A stretch of 44,754 nt of DNA from Methylococcales bacterium (GCA_028712795.1 JAQTPT010000033.1:1-44754), one strand, 5' to 3'. Shown: positions 22,939 to 32,873, counted from the stretch's first letter. Program-made: numbers and translations. Notes: a model not told the origin generated them from the letters alone.

Positions 22939-25686
22939 TTATTCGAATTGATAATTGAATTCGCTGTCTTTCACGCAAACCCTCACGGCGGTTGCAGGTT
23001 CTCCAACCAACATTTTTGTTAAAAATTCTCCGCTTATAGTTGGCAGTACCGTATTGGTCAAAATGGCATCCACGACTCTGGCGCCGCTTTCAAGTTCGGT
23101 ACAACGATCGGCGATCAACTGTATAACAGTTTCATCGTAAGTAAACGGTATGCTGTGATTTTCCAAAATCCGTTTCCCGATACGACCCAATTGCAATTTG
23201 ATGATCGCCTTCATCATTTCATCGTTTAGTGGGTAATAGGGTATCGTCACAAGGCGACCCAATAAGGCGGCGGGGAATATTTTCAGCAGCGGCTCGCGCA
23301 AAGCCTTGGCGATGCCCTCCGGGTCGGGCATTAATTCGGGATCTTTGCACAGATTCATGATCAAATCGGTGCCGGCATTCGATGTGAGCAGAATAATGGT
23401 ATTTTTGAAATTGATAAAACGGCCTTCGGCATCTTCCATCCAGCCTTTGTCGAAGACCTGGAAAAATATTTCATGCACGTCCGGATGCGCTTTTTCCACT
23501 TCATCCAGCAAAATAACGCTGTAAGGCCTGCGACGAACGGCCTCGGTTAGAATCCCGCCTTCACCGTAGCCCACATAGCCCGGGGGCGAACCTTTAAGTG
23601 TCGATACCGTATGCGCTTCCTGATACTCGCTCATATTGATGGTGATGATATTTTCTTCTCCACCGTAGAGCGCTTCGGCAAGCGCCAGGCCCGTTTCGGT
23701 TTTGCCGACGCCGGAAGGTCCGCAAAGCATGAAAACGCCGATCGGTTTATTCGGATTATCAAGACCAGCTCGAGAAGTTTGCACGCGCCGGGCGATCATA
23801 TCCAAAGCGTGGCGCTGCCCGATCACTCGCTGGTTTAAAGTGTCGCCGAGATTGAGTACCGCCGCAATTTCATTTTTTACCATTCGCCCCACGGGTATAC
23901 CTGTCCAATCGGCAATCACGGAGGCAATTGCCTGGCTGTCGACGGTTGGGAACATCAAAGGCTGTTCACCCTGGAGAGCTGCCAATTGCTCTTGCAATCC
24001 CTGAAGCTCATGTAACAGCTCAATACGCCTGGTTTCAGCCAGAGCATCAGGATGTTGCGTAACCTCAACGTTTTCATCAGCACCGGCGTTTTCGGGGTTT
24101 TTTTCCTGACTGTCAGTACTTTCTTTTTTTTCGGCAACTGGAGTCAATTCGGCGCGCAAAGCGAGAATTCTTTCCACAAGAGTTTTTTCATCCTGCCAGC
24201 GTTTTTCCAACTCAACCAAACGTTCCTGTTCTTCGGCCATTTTCATCTGTGCGTTGTTCTTGCGATCTTTGGTATCAACTCCCACGGCAATTTCACGATC
24301 GATAATAGCAGATTCAACCTTGAGGGCTTCGATCCGCCTGCGGCAATCGTCGACCTCGGCGGGTACCGCGTTCTGGCTGATAGCAACCCGTGCGCAAGCG
24401 GTATCCAATACGCTGACAGATTTATCCGGCAACTGCCGGTCGGGAATGTAGCGATGGGAAAGCTTGACGGAATCTTCCAAAGCTTCATCCAGCAACAAAA
24501 TACGGTGATGTTTTTCCATTACGGAAGCAACGCCGCGCATCATCAACAGCGCTTTTTCTTCGGTAGGTTCGTCTATTTTTACTACCTGGAAGCGACGGGT
24601 CAGGGCGGGGTCTTTTTCGAAATGCTTTTTATATTCAGCCCATGTCGTCGCCGCGATAGTTCTTAAAGTACCGCGTGCCAGTGCGGGCTTAAGCAAATTG
24701 GCGGCGTCACCCGTACCGGCCGCTCCCCCTGCCCCGATCAAGGTATGGGCTTCGTCTATAAATAAGATGACCGGTTTTTCCGACGCCTGGACTTCTTCAA
24801 TAACCTGACGCAAGCGGTTTTCAAATTCACCTTTCATACTCGCTCCAGCTTGAAGCAGACCTAAGTCAAGAGTGCGAATACTGACGTCCGCAAGCGGCGG
24901 CGGTACTTCACCTGCAGCGATACGTAAGGCGAACCCTTCAACCACGGCGGTTTTGCCTACCCCGGCTTCGCCGGTCAGAATGGGATTATTTTGTCGACGG
25001 CGCATCAGAATATCAATGACTTGCCGTATTTCTTCGTCACGGCCAACGATCGGATCCAATTCGCCATTGCGGGCAGCTTCGGTCAAATCGACGGAAAATT
25101 GCTTTAACGCTGCCTGTTTACCCATTTGCGCGGGCGGCATCGCCCCGGAATATTCCCCCGGTGCAGCCGCACCTGCAAGTTTGCTGCCGTCATGCGCATG
25201 CAACGCATCTTCTGGCGATCCTGAGACGATAGATGAAAATTCGTCCAGCAGAGTATCGGTATTAATCTTTTTAAATTGGCCGGAAATGGCGTTTAAAGCG
25301 TTACGCAAATCCGAAGTTTTTACGATTCCAACAAGCAAATGCCCGGTTCGCACCTGATTGCTGCTGTACATCAAACTGGCATATAACCAGCCTTGTTCGA
25401 CAGCTTCCTGGACATGCGAAGAGAGATCGGAGATGGATGTAGAACCTGCAGGGAGCCGATCCAGGGCCTCAATAAAATCACGGGCCAGATGCGAAGGGTT
25501 TAGTTCGAACTTTTTGATGATGCGATGCAGATCGGAATCCTGCAACTGCAGGATTTGATGCAGCCAATGTATCAATTCAACGTAGGGATTGCCGCGCATT
25601 TTACAGAACACTGTAGCGCTTTCAATACCTTTGTAAGCAAGGTTATTGAGTTTGCCGAATAAAGCAGTGCGACTGATTGCGGTCAT
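22939..25686 (-). CDS. clpV: T6SS sheath-disassembly ATPase ClpV (TssH)
   Basis: This 915-aa Hsp100 protein has an N-domain (about 1-160), first AAA with GEAGVGKT (239-246) and VILFIDEAHTLIGAGG, a coiled-coil middle domain containing an unusual Asp/Glu-rich insert (KKESTDSQEKNPENAGADEN), and a second AAA with GPSGVGKT (656-663). ClpV extracts the TssB/TssC sheath after contraction for reuse. Its ATG overlaps the tssG stop by four bases (ATGA). A normal length for the family (about 880-920). Confidence 0.95.
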   Translation of the reverse strand: MTAISRTALFGKLNNLAYKGIESATVFCKMRGNPYVELIHWLHQILQLQDSDLHRIIKKFELNPSHLARDFIEALDRLPAGSTSISDLSSHVQEAVEQGWLYASLMYSSNQVRTGHLLVGIVKTSDLRNALNAISGQFKKINTDTLLDEFSSIVSGSPEDALHAHDGSKLAGAAAPGEYSGAMPPAQMGKQAALKQFSVDLTEAARNGELDPIVGRDEEIRQVIDILMRRRQNNPILTGEAGVGKTAVVEGFALRIAAGEVPPPLADVSIRTLDLGLLQAGASMKGEFENRLRQVIEEVQASEKPVILFIDEAHTLIGAGGAAGTGDAANLLKPALARGTLRTIAATTWAEYKKHFEKDPALTRRFQVVKIDEPTEEKALLMMRGVASVMEKHHRILLLDEALEDSVKLSHRYIPDRQLPDKSVSVLDTACARVAISQNAVPAEVDDCRRRIEALKVESAIIDREIAVGVDTKDRKNNAQMKMAEEQERLVELEKRWQDEKTLVERILALRAELTPVAEKKESTDSQEKNPENAGADENVEVTQHPDALAETRRIELLHELQGLQEQLAALQGEQPLMFPTVDSQAIASVIADWTGIPVGRMVKNEIAAVLNLGDTLNQRVIGQRHALDMIARRVQTSRAGLDNPNKPIGVFMLCGPSGVGKTETGLALAEALYGGEENIITINMSEYQEAHTVSTLKGSPPGYVGYGEGGILTEAVRRRPYSVILLDEVEKAHPDVHEIFFQVFDKGWMEDAEGRFINFKNTIILLTSNAGTDLIMNLCKDPELMPDPEGIAKALREPLLKIFPAALLGRLVTIPYYPLNDEMMKAIIKLQLGRIGKRILENHSIPFTYDETVIQLIADRCTELESGARVVDAILTNTVLPTISGEFLTKMLVGEPATAVRVCVKDSEFNYQFE

Positions 25687-26708
25687 ATTATTCTCTCTCT
25701 GGCGAGGTACAAATCGTTGGCATCGTCTTCGTTTATACCAGCTTGCAGCCAGCTTGTCCAGCCAAGCCTTCCATATTTTCCGAGTTGCGCAGCAGGCACT
25801 TCATCTCTTTTGAGAATTAGATTCAAGTCCCAGTTGAATTCGAAACCGACATAATTGTTTACTAGGGAAAGTACATTTTTTAGCCTTTTTCCAGTGGGTA
25901 AAAAATCCTCGTATTCAGTGCGGTTTAAAGGCCCCAGCGTAATACGAAATTTGTTCTGGCATTGCCATGTACTGACACCCATTACCGCCGAGATGCCGAG
26001 TTGCGCTGTCGTATGATCGGCATTGAGGTAGCAGTAACTGTCTTTAGGGATATCCAGCCATTCCCCGACAAACTCCTCGATTTTAACCGGTACCTTAAAA
26101 AAGTCCTTTAAAATCGATTCCAGTCCTTCGCTATGGCGCCTATGGCAACCCAGATGCGCGGCAAAATGCAATTTGGTATGATCATCAATGCTATCACGAT
26201 GGCGCAGGGAAGGATCCCCGATGCCCAACAACGAACCGACATAAAAGGCGAAACGATCCTTATCCGGACGATCGAGATGAACCGTCGGCTCCTTATCGGC
26301 CCATGCGCGATAAAACAAACACAGCAGACGATGATGGAACATATCGGCAAAATCCGCCAGCGTCGAGTCTTTTGCATCGCGTATCCGGTTCTGCGCATAT
26401 TCAGTCAGATGCAGCGGCAATGGCCCATTAGGTCCGAACATTCCGAAAAAGAACACCTTTAATTCCGGCGCGACATCCGGTTTTACTCTAAAAGCGGCGA
26501 GTGTTGATGGGGCAAATTGCAAGCTTGGCATCTGCCCCAGACGAATCGCATCATCGCTAGGGCGCACTGAATGCCCCAGGCGAGCGCGCATCCCATAAAA
26601 ACATTCCAGTTGCCGCAAGGCTTCGTAGAACCCGAAAGTATAAGGTTCTTGCGCTAGGCTGGCGATTAGATCTAAATCAGGTTTTTCGTTCCCGTGCGGA
26701 CCGGCCAT
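25683..26708 (-). CDS. tssG: T6SS baseplate protein TssG
   Basis: This 341-aa protein carries TssG (ImpH/VasB) signatures: YTFGFYEALRQLECFYG near the N-terminus, MFGPNGPLPLHLTEYAQNRI, then RVKPDVAPELKVFFFG. TssG and TssF form the baseplate wedge with TssE and TssK. The start overlaps the tssF 3' end by 37 bases. Length is normal. Ends ATGA-coupled to clpV. Confidence 0.93.
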   Translation of the reverse strand: MAGPHGNEKPDLDLIASLAQEPYTFGFYEALRQLECFYGMRARLGHSVRPSDDAIRLGQMPSLQFAPSTLAAFRVKPDVAPELKVFFFGMFGPNGPLPLHLTEYAQNRIRDAKDSTLADFADMFHHRLLCLFYRAWADKEPTVHLDRPDKDRFAFYVGSLLGIGDPSLRHRDSIDDHTKLHFAAHLGCHRRHSEGLESILKDFFKVPVKIEEFVGEWLDIPKDSYCYLNADHTTAQLGISAVMGVSTWQCQNKFRITLGPLNRTEYEDFLPTGKRLKNVLSLVNNYVGFEFNWDLNLILKRDEVPAAQLGKYGRLGWTSWLQAGINEDDANDLYLARERII

Positions 26709-28543
26709 CGCATAATCTCTCCACGTTCCCTGGTCTTGACCACAACCTGGGTAAAGCTATTGATCGAAACGTATTTACAAAAGAATTTTTCCAGCACCGC
26801 TCCCAGTAAAAAGCTGCCGGCGCCTGCAAACGCTGCTTCGTCGAAGGTTACGGTAATTTCTACTCCTCGCCCGAAACACAGAGGACCTGCAACCGGTACA
26901 CGGAGCACTACAGGCCGGCTTTTTACGCTAAGCAAACCGTCAATCTGCTTGGCTACTGCAGGTTCGGCAAAGTTGCCGTATAGCCGCAACAATTCCCGCA
27001 GCGCTATAGCGCCCTGACTGTCGTTGTTGTCAATTAAACTGAGGTAGTTTAAAGATAAATGACTGATTAACCGCCATGCATGCTCGCCTTCCGAATGGGG
27101 GGGCTTCGGATCGGCAGGACCGGCCAGACAGCGGACCGCATCGACTGGAGCGCTGATATCCAGGGTAAAATCGGTGTCTCCTTCGCCGATAAATTGTAAC
27201 ATTGGCAAATCGCGATTGGTGCATAGCGCGTTTATGCCGAGTTGTTTCAAGTCTCTGCGAAAAGGCGCGGCACTGCCGTCCACTAAGGAAATAAACACTT
27301 CGCTGCCCAGATAAGGCGCTTTTAATTTTCCGGTGCTGCTGATGTTCGAAGCAAGGCTGGGCTGACGCCGAAGAGTGTAATAGGCAATACCATCCGCAGC
27401 GGCGGTTTCTTGCCGATTGGTATAAAAGGGGTGGAAAATCTGTTCCACTAAAATCCCTTCACTGTAACCGGCAACTTCCGTCACTGTATGTACTTCAAAA
27501 TCGCTTTGTGCGGTCCTGTCGACAATAATTTGATGTTCGGAGCTGCGGTGATTCAAATGAATGCGATCAACCCGTTTCGGAAAAAGGTTGATTGCCGGCG
27601 TACAGTAGAGCACAAAATTATCCTTGCCAACCAGTTCTTCCAGCTCCGGCTTGACTGCATCGAGAAAAATCACTATCTCTACCGCCGTTTCATTACAACG
27701 TTGGAGCGCGGGTTGTAAATTAACCAGTTCAAAAAACATAAAGCGCTGTGGTAAAGCGAAATATTCCTGCAATAAACGATAACCCTGGAAAGAAGACGGA
27801 CCATAAGGAAGCAAGGCGTTCTGCTGCTCGAACCCCATTGGTTGCAAAGCATTGCTGATCTTTTCCCGCCAAGCAGGGCTTTGGCCGACAGGCTGTAATA
27901 CAATGGAGATACTATGGCCGAACACTAACTCATAAAGTTGCAAAGGCAGCGCGCCGATGCCTTGCAGATAAACAGGTAGCCGTTCGATTGACAGCTGTTT
28001 AACGGGCATATCGAGGACCGTTTCCAAGCGTAGGCGAATTGCCGCTTTGACACCTTGCATGCTCGAATCAGCATAACGAACTGCAGCGCCCAAAGGCAGG
28101 TATGCGGCTTCGGTGATTTGTAACGGCCACAGCTTCAGTTCATGGGCGGTACGGAATTCGCACTTGGCTCGTCCTTTAATGCCGGTATTACTGAGTAACC
28201 GCGTTTGCTTGGGCAAAATAAAGCCTGCCTCGGTAACACCGCCTTTCAGGTCAGGTTTGAATTGCACTACAGCCATCGACGGTAGCGGTGCCAAATAGTG
28301 CGGGTAAACCATCTCCAGCAAATGCTGGGTAAAACAAGGAAACTCGGCTTCCATTTTCAATTGGATGCGCGCGGTCAGGAAAGCGAAACTTTCCAATAGA
28401 CGCTCCACATAAGGATCGGCGCATTCGGTACCGCCTAAGTCGAGTCCCGCTGCGATTTTTGGATGGCTCTTGGCAAATTCCATGCCCATTTCGCGAATGA
28501 ACTGTAACTCCCTCTGGTAGTGTTCAATCAGTTTAGGATTCAT
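26672..28543 (-). CDS. tssF: T6SS baseplate protein TssF
   Basis: This 623-aa protein begins MNPKLIEHYQRELQFIREMG and continues KIAAGLDLGGTECADPYVER, a textbook TssF (ImpG/VasA) start, followed by FLTARIQLKMEAEFPCFTQH. The C-terminus has the SINSFTQVVVKTRERGEI block. TssF is the main wedge subunit. ATGA overlap with the preceding tssE gene. Length is normal (about 590-630). Confidence 0.95.
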   Translation of the reverse strand: MNPKLIEHYQRELQFIREMGMEFAKSHPKIAAGLDLGGTECADPYVERLLESFAFLTARIQLKMEAEFPCFTQHLLEMVYPHYLAPLPSMAVVQFKPDLKGGVTEAGFILPKQTRLLSNTGIKGRAKCEFRTAHELKLWPLQITEAAYLPLGAAVRYADSSMQGVKAAIRLRLETVLDMPVKQLSIERLPVYLQGIGALPLQLYELVFGHSISIVLQPVGQSPAWREKISNALQPMGFEQQNALLPYGPSSFQGYRLLQEYFALPQRFMFFELVNLQPALQRCNETAVEIVIFLDAVKPELEELVGKDNFVLYCTPAINLFPKRVDRIHLNHRSSEHQIIVDRTAQSDFEVHTVTEVAGYSEGILVEQIFHPFYTNRQETAAADGIAYYTLRRQPSLASNISSTGKLKAPYLGSEVFISLVDGSAAPFRRDLKQLGINALCTNRDLPMLQFIGEGDTDFTLDISAPVDAVRCLAGPADPKPPHSEGEHAWRLISHLSLNYLSLIDNNDSQGAIALRELLRLYGNFAEPAVAKQIDGLLSVKSRPVVLRVPVAGPLCFGRGVEITVTFDEAAFAGAGSFLLGAVLEKFFCKYVSINSFTQVVVKTRERGEIMRWPVRTGTKNLI

Positions 28544-29208
28544 ATCCGTTGATCAGAGGGATGATAGTCAAAGACAGAAACATTTCCGTCTTCCAATTGG
28601 AATTCAGTGCGTAAGTGCAAGTGGAGGGGTTGGGGTTCCGCCCAGAGCTCACCTTCAATTTCAAATACCAGGGCATTGTGGCTGAACAGGGTCTTATCCG
28701 CTATCACCCGAACCGATAAAGTATTCCGAAGAATGCGCGGTTCAAAATTAAAGATCACCTGTTTTAGCAAGCGTTCCATATTACGCTGATCGAAGCCCGA
28801 CACTGTTTTACCGGTTAGATCCGGCATACCGTAATTCAGCACTGAGCAGCCTACATCTGGATAGCCTTCCAAATCCTCCTGTGGTGAATATTGGCTGGCA
28901 TTTAATAGCCAGTCCAAATCCCGCTTAACACAAGCGCGAATTTCTTTCAAGGAGCTTACCGACGTAGTCAAAACGCTTAATTGTGCGCGTACTTGATCAA
29001 GTTGTTGCTGCAATTGCTGCCGCTGTCGACGGCTATCTTCCGGTAGCGACTCGGGAGCCGATGGCTTCTGCAACAGTTCAGCAAGGGACTTTTCGATTTT
29101 TGGAATTTTTTCTTGTTGTATCCGGATCGAATTATTGACCGGATCGTCGTCGGTAAGGCGATCTAGCAAAGACGGCAAAAAGCGTTCACTAGGCAACGTT
29201 CTAGCCAC
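28540..29208 (-). CDS. tssE: T6SS baseplate protein TssE with a helical insert
   Basis: This 222-aa protein is the gp25-like baseplate subunit that starts sheath assembly. The N-terminus SERFLPSLLDRLTDD and the gp25 core (RACVKRDLDWLLNAS, LNYGMPDLTG, FEPRILRNTLSVRV) are typical. Between them, residues about 30-85 form an extra Gln/Arg-rich helical segment (RRQRQQLQQQLDQVRAQLS), making it longer than the usual 130-170 aa. Starts at GTG with GGAG at good distance, overlapping tagJ by 8 bases. The insert may bind TagJ or another partner. Confidence 0.92.
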   Translation of the reverse strand: MARTLPSERFLPSLLDRLTDDDPVNNSIRIQQEKIPKIEKSLAELLQKPSAPESLPEDSRRQRQQLQQQLDQVRAQLSVLTTSVSSLKEIRACVKRDLDWLLNASQYSPQEDLEGYPDVGCSVLNYGMPDLTGKTVSGFDQRNMERLLKQVIFNFEPRILRNTLSVRVIADKTLFSHNALVFEIEGELWAEPQPLHLHLRTEFQLEDGNVSVFDYHPSDQRI

Positions 29209-30022
29209 TTGTAAGCTCCACTGGCGGTTCGTCCGCTGAATCGAGTTGAATGGAGCGTATATTCATCAGCGCATAATCGGACGATTCAGTCGTCAAGGTT
29301 TTTTGGCCGATGCCCAAAAAGAAGCCATTACCGCAGTCTTGCCATGCGGTTTTGCGGGATAGTGCAAACAGTGGATCGTCGTTTTTATACGATTCAGGAT
29401 AGCGTGCAGGTATCACACCATAGCTTTCACCGCCGTTAGTCCAGGTAAAATGGGTAGGGATCCATACCACATCCCTAAGGTCGACAGGCTTTTCGATATT
29501 CACAGAGCGGATGCGCTGTAACGGCACCCAGAAATAACGGCCTTCTATCATCGCTTCCAGCACAGGTCCTAAACGCACATCGCTGTCGGCAAGCCAATCA
29601 AAGGGGATTCCGTCAATACTTCCTGAGATTGCAGGCGCCAATTCAAAGGCTCGATCACGGAGGCCTTGGGATTTTAAATATTGACCTTCTGCAGTCAATT
29701 TTAATGCCTGAATCGATAAAGCGAGCCATTCTTCCGGTTGACCGAACACCAGGGGATCTCGCCGTCCAAGAAAAACTTCTTCCCTGACACGTTCACAGGC
29801 GATTACTTGCCGGTACATGGCAACCATCGCCAGGGTTGCAGCGTCCAGTTCACCGGCAACGCTCAATTGCGTTAAGGCGCGTTCCCATTGGCCCAACACC
29901 GATAACAGCTGAAACAGAAAAACGCGGTATTCGACCTTGGCGGGCTGAGCCCTCACCTGTTCCTGAAGTTGCTGTAATGCGGCATTTAAATTGCCTTGCT
30001 TAACACTCTCATCTGCTGTCAT
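29201..30022 (-). CDS. tagJ: T6SS accessory protein TagJ (ImpE/SciE)
   Basis: This protein (273 aa from ATG 30020-30022) has an N-terminal TPR-like segment (ESVKQGNLNAALQQLQEQVR, PAKVEYRVFLFQLLSVLGQW) and a C-terminal ImpE domain (EAMIEGRYFWVPLQRIRSVN, DLRDVVWIPTHF). TagJ contacts the sheath protein TssB and is linked to ClpV function in systems that have it. The frame extends to a TTG at 30106, but the extra 28 residues do not look like the family, so the ATG is preferred. Placed between hcp and tssE. Gap from hcp is 92 bases. Confidence 0.88.
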   Translation of the reverse strand: MTADESVKQGNLNAALQQLQEQVRAQPAKVEYRVFLFQLLSVLGQWERALTQLSVAGELDAATLAMVAMYRQVIACERVREEVFLGRRDPLVFGQPEEWLALSIQALKLTAEGQYLKSQGLRDRAFELAPAISGSIDGIPFDWLADSDVRLGPVLEAMIEGRYFWVPLQRIRSVNIEKPVDLRDVVWIPTHFTWTNGGESYGVIPARYPESYKNDDPLFALSRKTAWQDCGNGFFLGIGQKTLTTESSDYALMNIRSIQLDSADEPPVELTSG

Positions 30023-30114
30023 TTTGCACACCGGTTTAGCGTAGCTTATCCCGCCTACACAAGGCAAATGGTGAACCCCATCAGCCTTGACTTGTATTTC
30101 GAACAATAAATAGG

Positions 30115-30600
30115 CTATTCAGCTTTATTGGTTTGCAAATTCCATTTCTTCGGACCCGCCTTGTCGCCGGCGCTACCATCATTCTTTACGGCGTTATACG
30201 TCCAACTGATGATGTCATAGACAAAAGAAACCGACTCGGCAGGTCTTTCGGAGCCTCCTCCGGAGACATGCACCGACGACACCATGACATTTTCCAGCTC
30301 ATATTTCCATACACAGACTTTACTACCGCTCTCCTGACAAACTTCAAGAACCAGTTTCGCGATATGCTCACCTTTAGCGCAATGAAGATTTAAGTCAACA
30401 CTCGCCTTATCAACCAATTTCGTGACAGTTATTGCACTAAAATCCGCGCGCGCGGCAGCTCGGCCTCCGGTTCCGCTGGGTCCGGATACCGGTTGCGATA
30501 CTCCGTGGTTAAAACTTAGAACTTCGATCCAATCTTTGTGAGCGTCATCCGTAGATTCACCTTTGATAGGCTCAATTTGCAAATACGTATTAGTAGACAT
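30115..30600 (-). CDS. hcp: T6SS tube protein Hcp (TssD)
   Basis: This 161-aa protein forms the hexameric inner tube rings. Signatures are MSTNTYLQIEPIKGESTDDA, KDWIEVLSFNHGVSQP and the C-terminal SVSFVYDIISWTYN. A GAGG site precedes the ATG. It is separated from tssC by 154 bases that hold a strong hairpin, which may set Hcp levels apart from the sheath genes. Confidence 0.95.
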   Translation of the reverse strand: MSTNTYLQIEPIKGESTDDAHKDWIEVLSFNHGVSQPVSGPSGTGGRAAARADFSAITVTKLVDKASVDLNLHCAKGEHIAKLVLEVCQESGSKVCVWKYELENVMVSSVHVSGGGSERPAESVSFVYDIISWTYNAVKNDGSAGDKAGPKKWNLQTNKAE

Positions 30601-30657
30601 AATAATTTACCTCGATTTATTGAATTAAAAAAATCAATCTTTCATCCCTGCTGCCTA

Positions 30658-30696
30658 GCCGGTTGGAACACTTCACTAATGCAAGTTTCCACCGGC
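30658..30696 (-). other. Hairpin in the tssC-hcp intergenic region
   Basis: gccggttggaacactt (30658-30673) pairs with aagtttccaccggc (30683-30696) over 14 base pairs with two single-base bulges and a 9-base loop. It sits after the tssC stop and before hcp on the transcribed minus strand. A T7 run (30627-30633 read on the minus strand) lies about 25 bases later, too far for a classical terminator. It may be an RNA-processing or stability element that lets the hcp transcript outlast the rest of the operon. Confidence 0.55.
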
Positions 30697-30754
30697 CTAT
30701 CCAAACACCGTCCTTTCCAAATTGTTGAACGCCTCGCCCTGCGAAGTCATCAGC

Positions 30755-32257
30755 CTATTTTTTCTGCGAAGGCAATTTGGAAACCAGGCGTAACGACACA
30801 GTCAGACCTTCAAGCTGGTAATGCGGCCTTAAAAAAAACTTCGACGTGTAATAGCCGGGATTTCCTTTAACTTCTTCCACAACTACTTCCGCTGCCGCCA
30901 GCGGTCTACGCGCCTTGTCTTCTTCTGAAGCAGTCGCCGGATTAGATTCGACATAGTTGCTGATCCATTTATTCAGCCATTTTTCCATATCGTCGCGTTC
31001 TTTAAAGGAACCGATTTTATCTCTAACGATACATTTCAAATAATGGGCAAAACGGCAAACCGCGAACAGATAAGGCAGGCGCGCCGAAAGATTGGCATTG
31101 GCCGTAGCATCGGGATCATCGTATTCAAACGGCTTTTGTAGAGACTGGGCGCCGATAAACGCGGCGAAATCCGAGTTTTTTTTGTGCAACAACGGCATGA
31201 AGCCGTTTTTGGCCAGTTCGGCCTCACGCCGGTCGCTGATCGCAATTTCAGTCGGACATTTCATGTCTACGCCGCCATCATCAGTAGGAAATGTGTGTGT
31301 CGGCAGGCCTTCCACAGCACCTCCGGATTCGATTCCCCGGATACGCGAACACCAGCCGTAAAGTTTGAACGCCCGGTTTATATTCACGGCCATTGCATAG
31401 GCGGAATTAGACCAGGTGTATTTGTTATGGTCAGCGTGTTCGACATCTTCCTCGAAAGCGAATTCTTCTATCGGAGTAGTTTTTGCACCATAAGGCAAAC
31501 GCGACAAAAAGCGCGGCATCGTCAGGCCGATATAACGTGAATCTTCCGCTTCCCGCAACGAACGCCAAGAGGCATACTCCGGAGTTTGAAAGATTTTGGT
31601 CAGATCGCGAGGATTAGACAATTCCTGCCACGATTCCATATTCAATAGCGTTGGCGCCGCAGCGGCGATAAACGGCACATGGGCTGCCGCTGAAATTTCG
31701 GCGATACCATTCAAAAACTCGACATCGGGTGGACTATGATCGAATTCATAATCGCCTAACAAGCATCCGAAAGGCTCGCCGCCGAAAAGTCCGTATTCAT
31801 GTTCGTAGATTTTTTTAAAAATCGGACTTTGGTCCCAGGCAGTTCCTTTGAATTTCTTCAAGGTTTTATGCGCATCCTTTTTGGAGATATTGAGCACCTT
31901 GATCTTTAACATTTCGTCCGTTTCTGTGTTATTGATCAGGTAGTGCATGCCGCGCCAGCTCCCTTCAAGTTTTTGGAAATCTTGATGATGCATGATCCGA
32001 TTGACCTGGTCGCTTAAACGCTTATCGATTTCTGCTATCATAGCTTCGATCGATTTGACGGCATCGTCGGAAATCAGATTGGTTTGTGCCAGCGCCTGTT
32101 CAGCCAAAGTTTTGACCGCATCTTCCACGGCTTCCTTAGCCCGTTCCGACTTCGGTTTGAATTCTTTTTGAAGTAACGAGGCGAAATCGCCGGTCTCCAA
32201 TGTTTCGGCGGGCGCTGCGGCTGGGGCGGCGGTTGCCTGAGTTTCAGTTTCGGCCAT
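30755..32257 (-). CDS. tssC: T6SS sheath large subunit TssC (VipB)
   Basis: This 500-aa protein shows the VipB signature: NRIMHHQDFQKLEGSWRGMH, LFGGEPFGCLLGDYEFDHSP, RFAHYLKCIVRDKIGSF and the C-terminal YYTSKFFLRPHYQLEGLTVS. The N-terminal segment is Ala/Thr/Pro-rich (TQATAAPAAAPAETLETG). With TssB it builds the contractile sheath. It follows tssB after 2 bases. Confidence 0.96.
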   Translation of the reverse strand: MAETETQATAAPAAAPAETLETGDFASLLQKEFKPKSERAKEAVEDAVKTLAEQALAQTNLISDDAVKSIEAMIAEIDKRLSDQVNRIMHHQDFQKLEGSWRGMHYLINNTETDEMLKIKVLNISKKDAHKTLKKFKGTAWDQSPIFKKIYEHEYGLFGGEPFGCLLGDYEFDHSPPDVEFLNGIAEISAAAHVPFIAAAAPTLLNMESWQELSNPRDLTKIFQTPEYASWRSLREAEDSRYIGLTMPRFLSRLPYGAKTTPIEEFAFEEDVEHADHNKYTWSNSAYAMAVNINRAFKLYGWCSRIRGIESGGAVEGLPTHTFPTDDGGVDMKCPTEIAISDRREAELAKNGFMPLLHKKNSDFAAFIGAQSLQKPFEYDDPDATANANLSARLPYLFAVCRFAHYLKCIVRDKIGSFKERDDMEKWLNKWISNYVESNPATASEEDKARRPLAAAEVVVEEVKGNPGYYTSKFFLRPHYQLEGLTVSLRLVSKLPSQKK

Positions 32258-32259
32258 CG

Positions 32260-32811
32260 TTAACTCTCCTGTGTTTTGCCGGTTTCACCGGCTTCATCAG
32301 TTTTACTTGCTTCAGTTGCTGGTTTGGGCGCTGAGGCCAGCGACTGAAGCAAAGCGGAATCGTTTAACGCCTTTGCAATCAATTCTTCTGCGCCGCCCTT
32401 GCCGTCCATGAAAGTTAGAAGATTGGATAGCTGTGTACGCGCATTAAGCAACTGATTGAGCCCATCGACTTTACTCGCTACCGCACCCGGAGAGAAATCA
32501 TCCATGCTTTCAAAGGTGATATCGACGCTTAAATTACCTTCGCCAGTTAGAACATTCGGTACTTGAAACGCGACTCTCGGTTTCATTGCTTTTAATCGGT
32601 CGTCGAAATTATCAACATCGATTTCCAGGAAATCACGGTCAGTTACAGGGGCCAATGGATCTGCCGGCTTTCCCGATAAATCGGCCATTACCCCCATCAC
32701 AAACGGTAATTGAATTTTTTTCTCCGCACCGTATAGTTCGACGTCATATTCAATCTGTACTCTTGGAGCTCGGTTGCGGGCAATAAATTTTTGACTGCTT
32801 GCTTTTGCCAT
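32260..32811 (-). CDS. tssB: T6SS sheath small subunit TssB (VipA)
   Basis: This 183-aa protein has the VipA signature RVQIEYDVELYGAEKKIQLP, FVMGVMADLSGKP and LEIDVDNFDDRLKAMKPRV, followed by the MDDFSPGAVA motif. A Glu/Lys/Thr-rich C-terminal tail (about 165-183) extends the core. It interlocks with TssC and is the ClpV and TagJ contact. The 62-base spacer to tssA holds no gene. Confidence 0.96.
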   Translation of the reverse strand: MAKASSQKFIARNRAPRVQIEYDVELYGAEKKIQLPFVMGVMADLSGKPADPLAPVTDRDFLEIDVDNFDDRLKAMKPRVAFQVPNVLTGEGNLSVDITFESMDDFSPGAVASKVDGLNQLLNARTQLSNLLTFMDGKGGAEELIAKALNDSALLQSLASAPKPATEASKTDEAGETGKTQES

Positions 32812-32873
32812 TTTTATATACCTTATTGTAAATTAGGTGCAAAATGAGTTAATTAAAACTCTTTATTTTTTGA

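Noticed and set aside
24052..24666. A 204-codon plus-strand open frame
   Set aside because: Antisense shadow of clpV, which is a complete and highly conserved gene.
29201..30106. TTG start extending TagJ by 28 residues
   Set aside because: The extra residues do not resemble the family, and the ATG at 30022 gives a normal-length protein.
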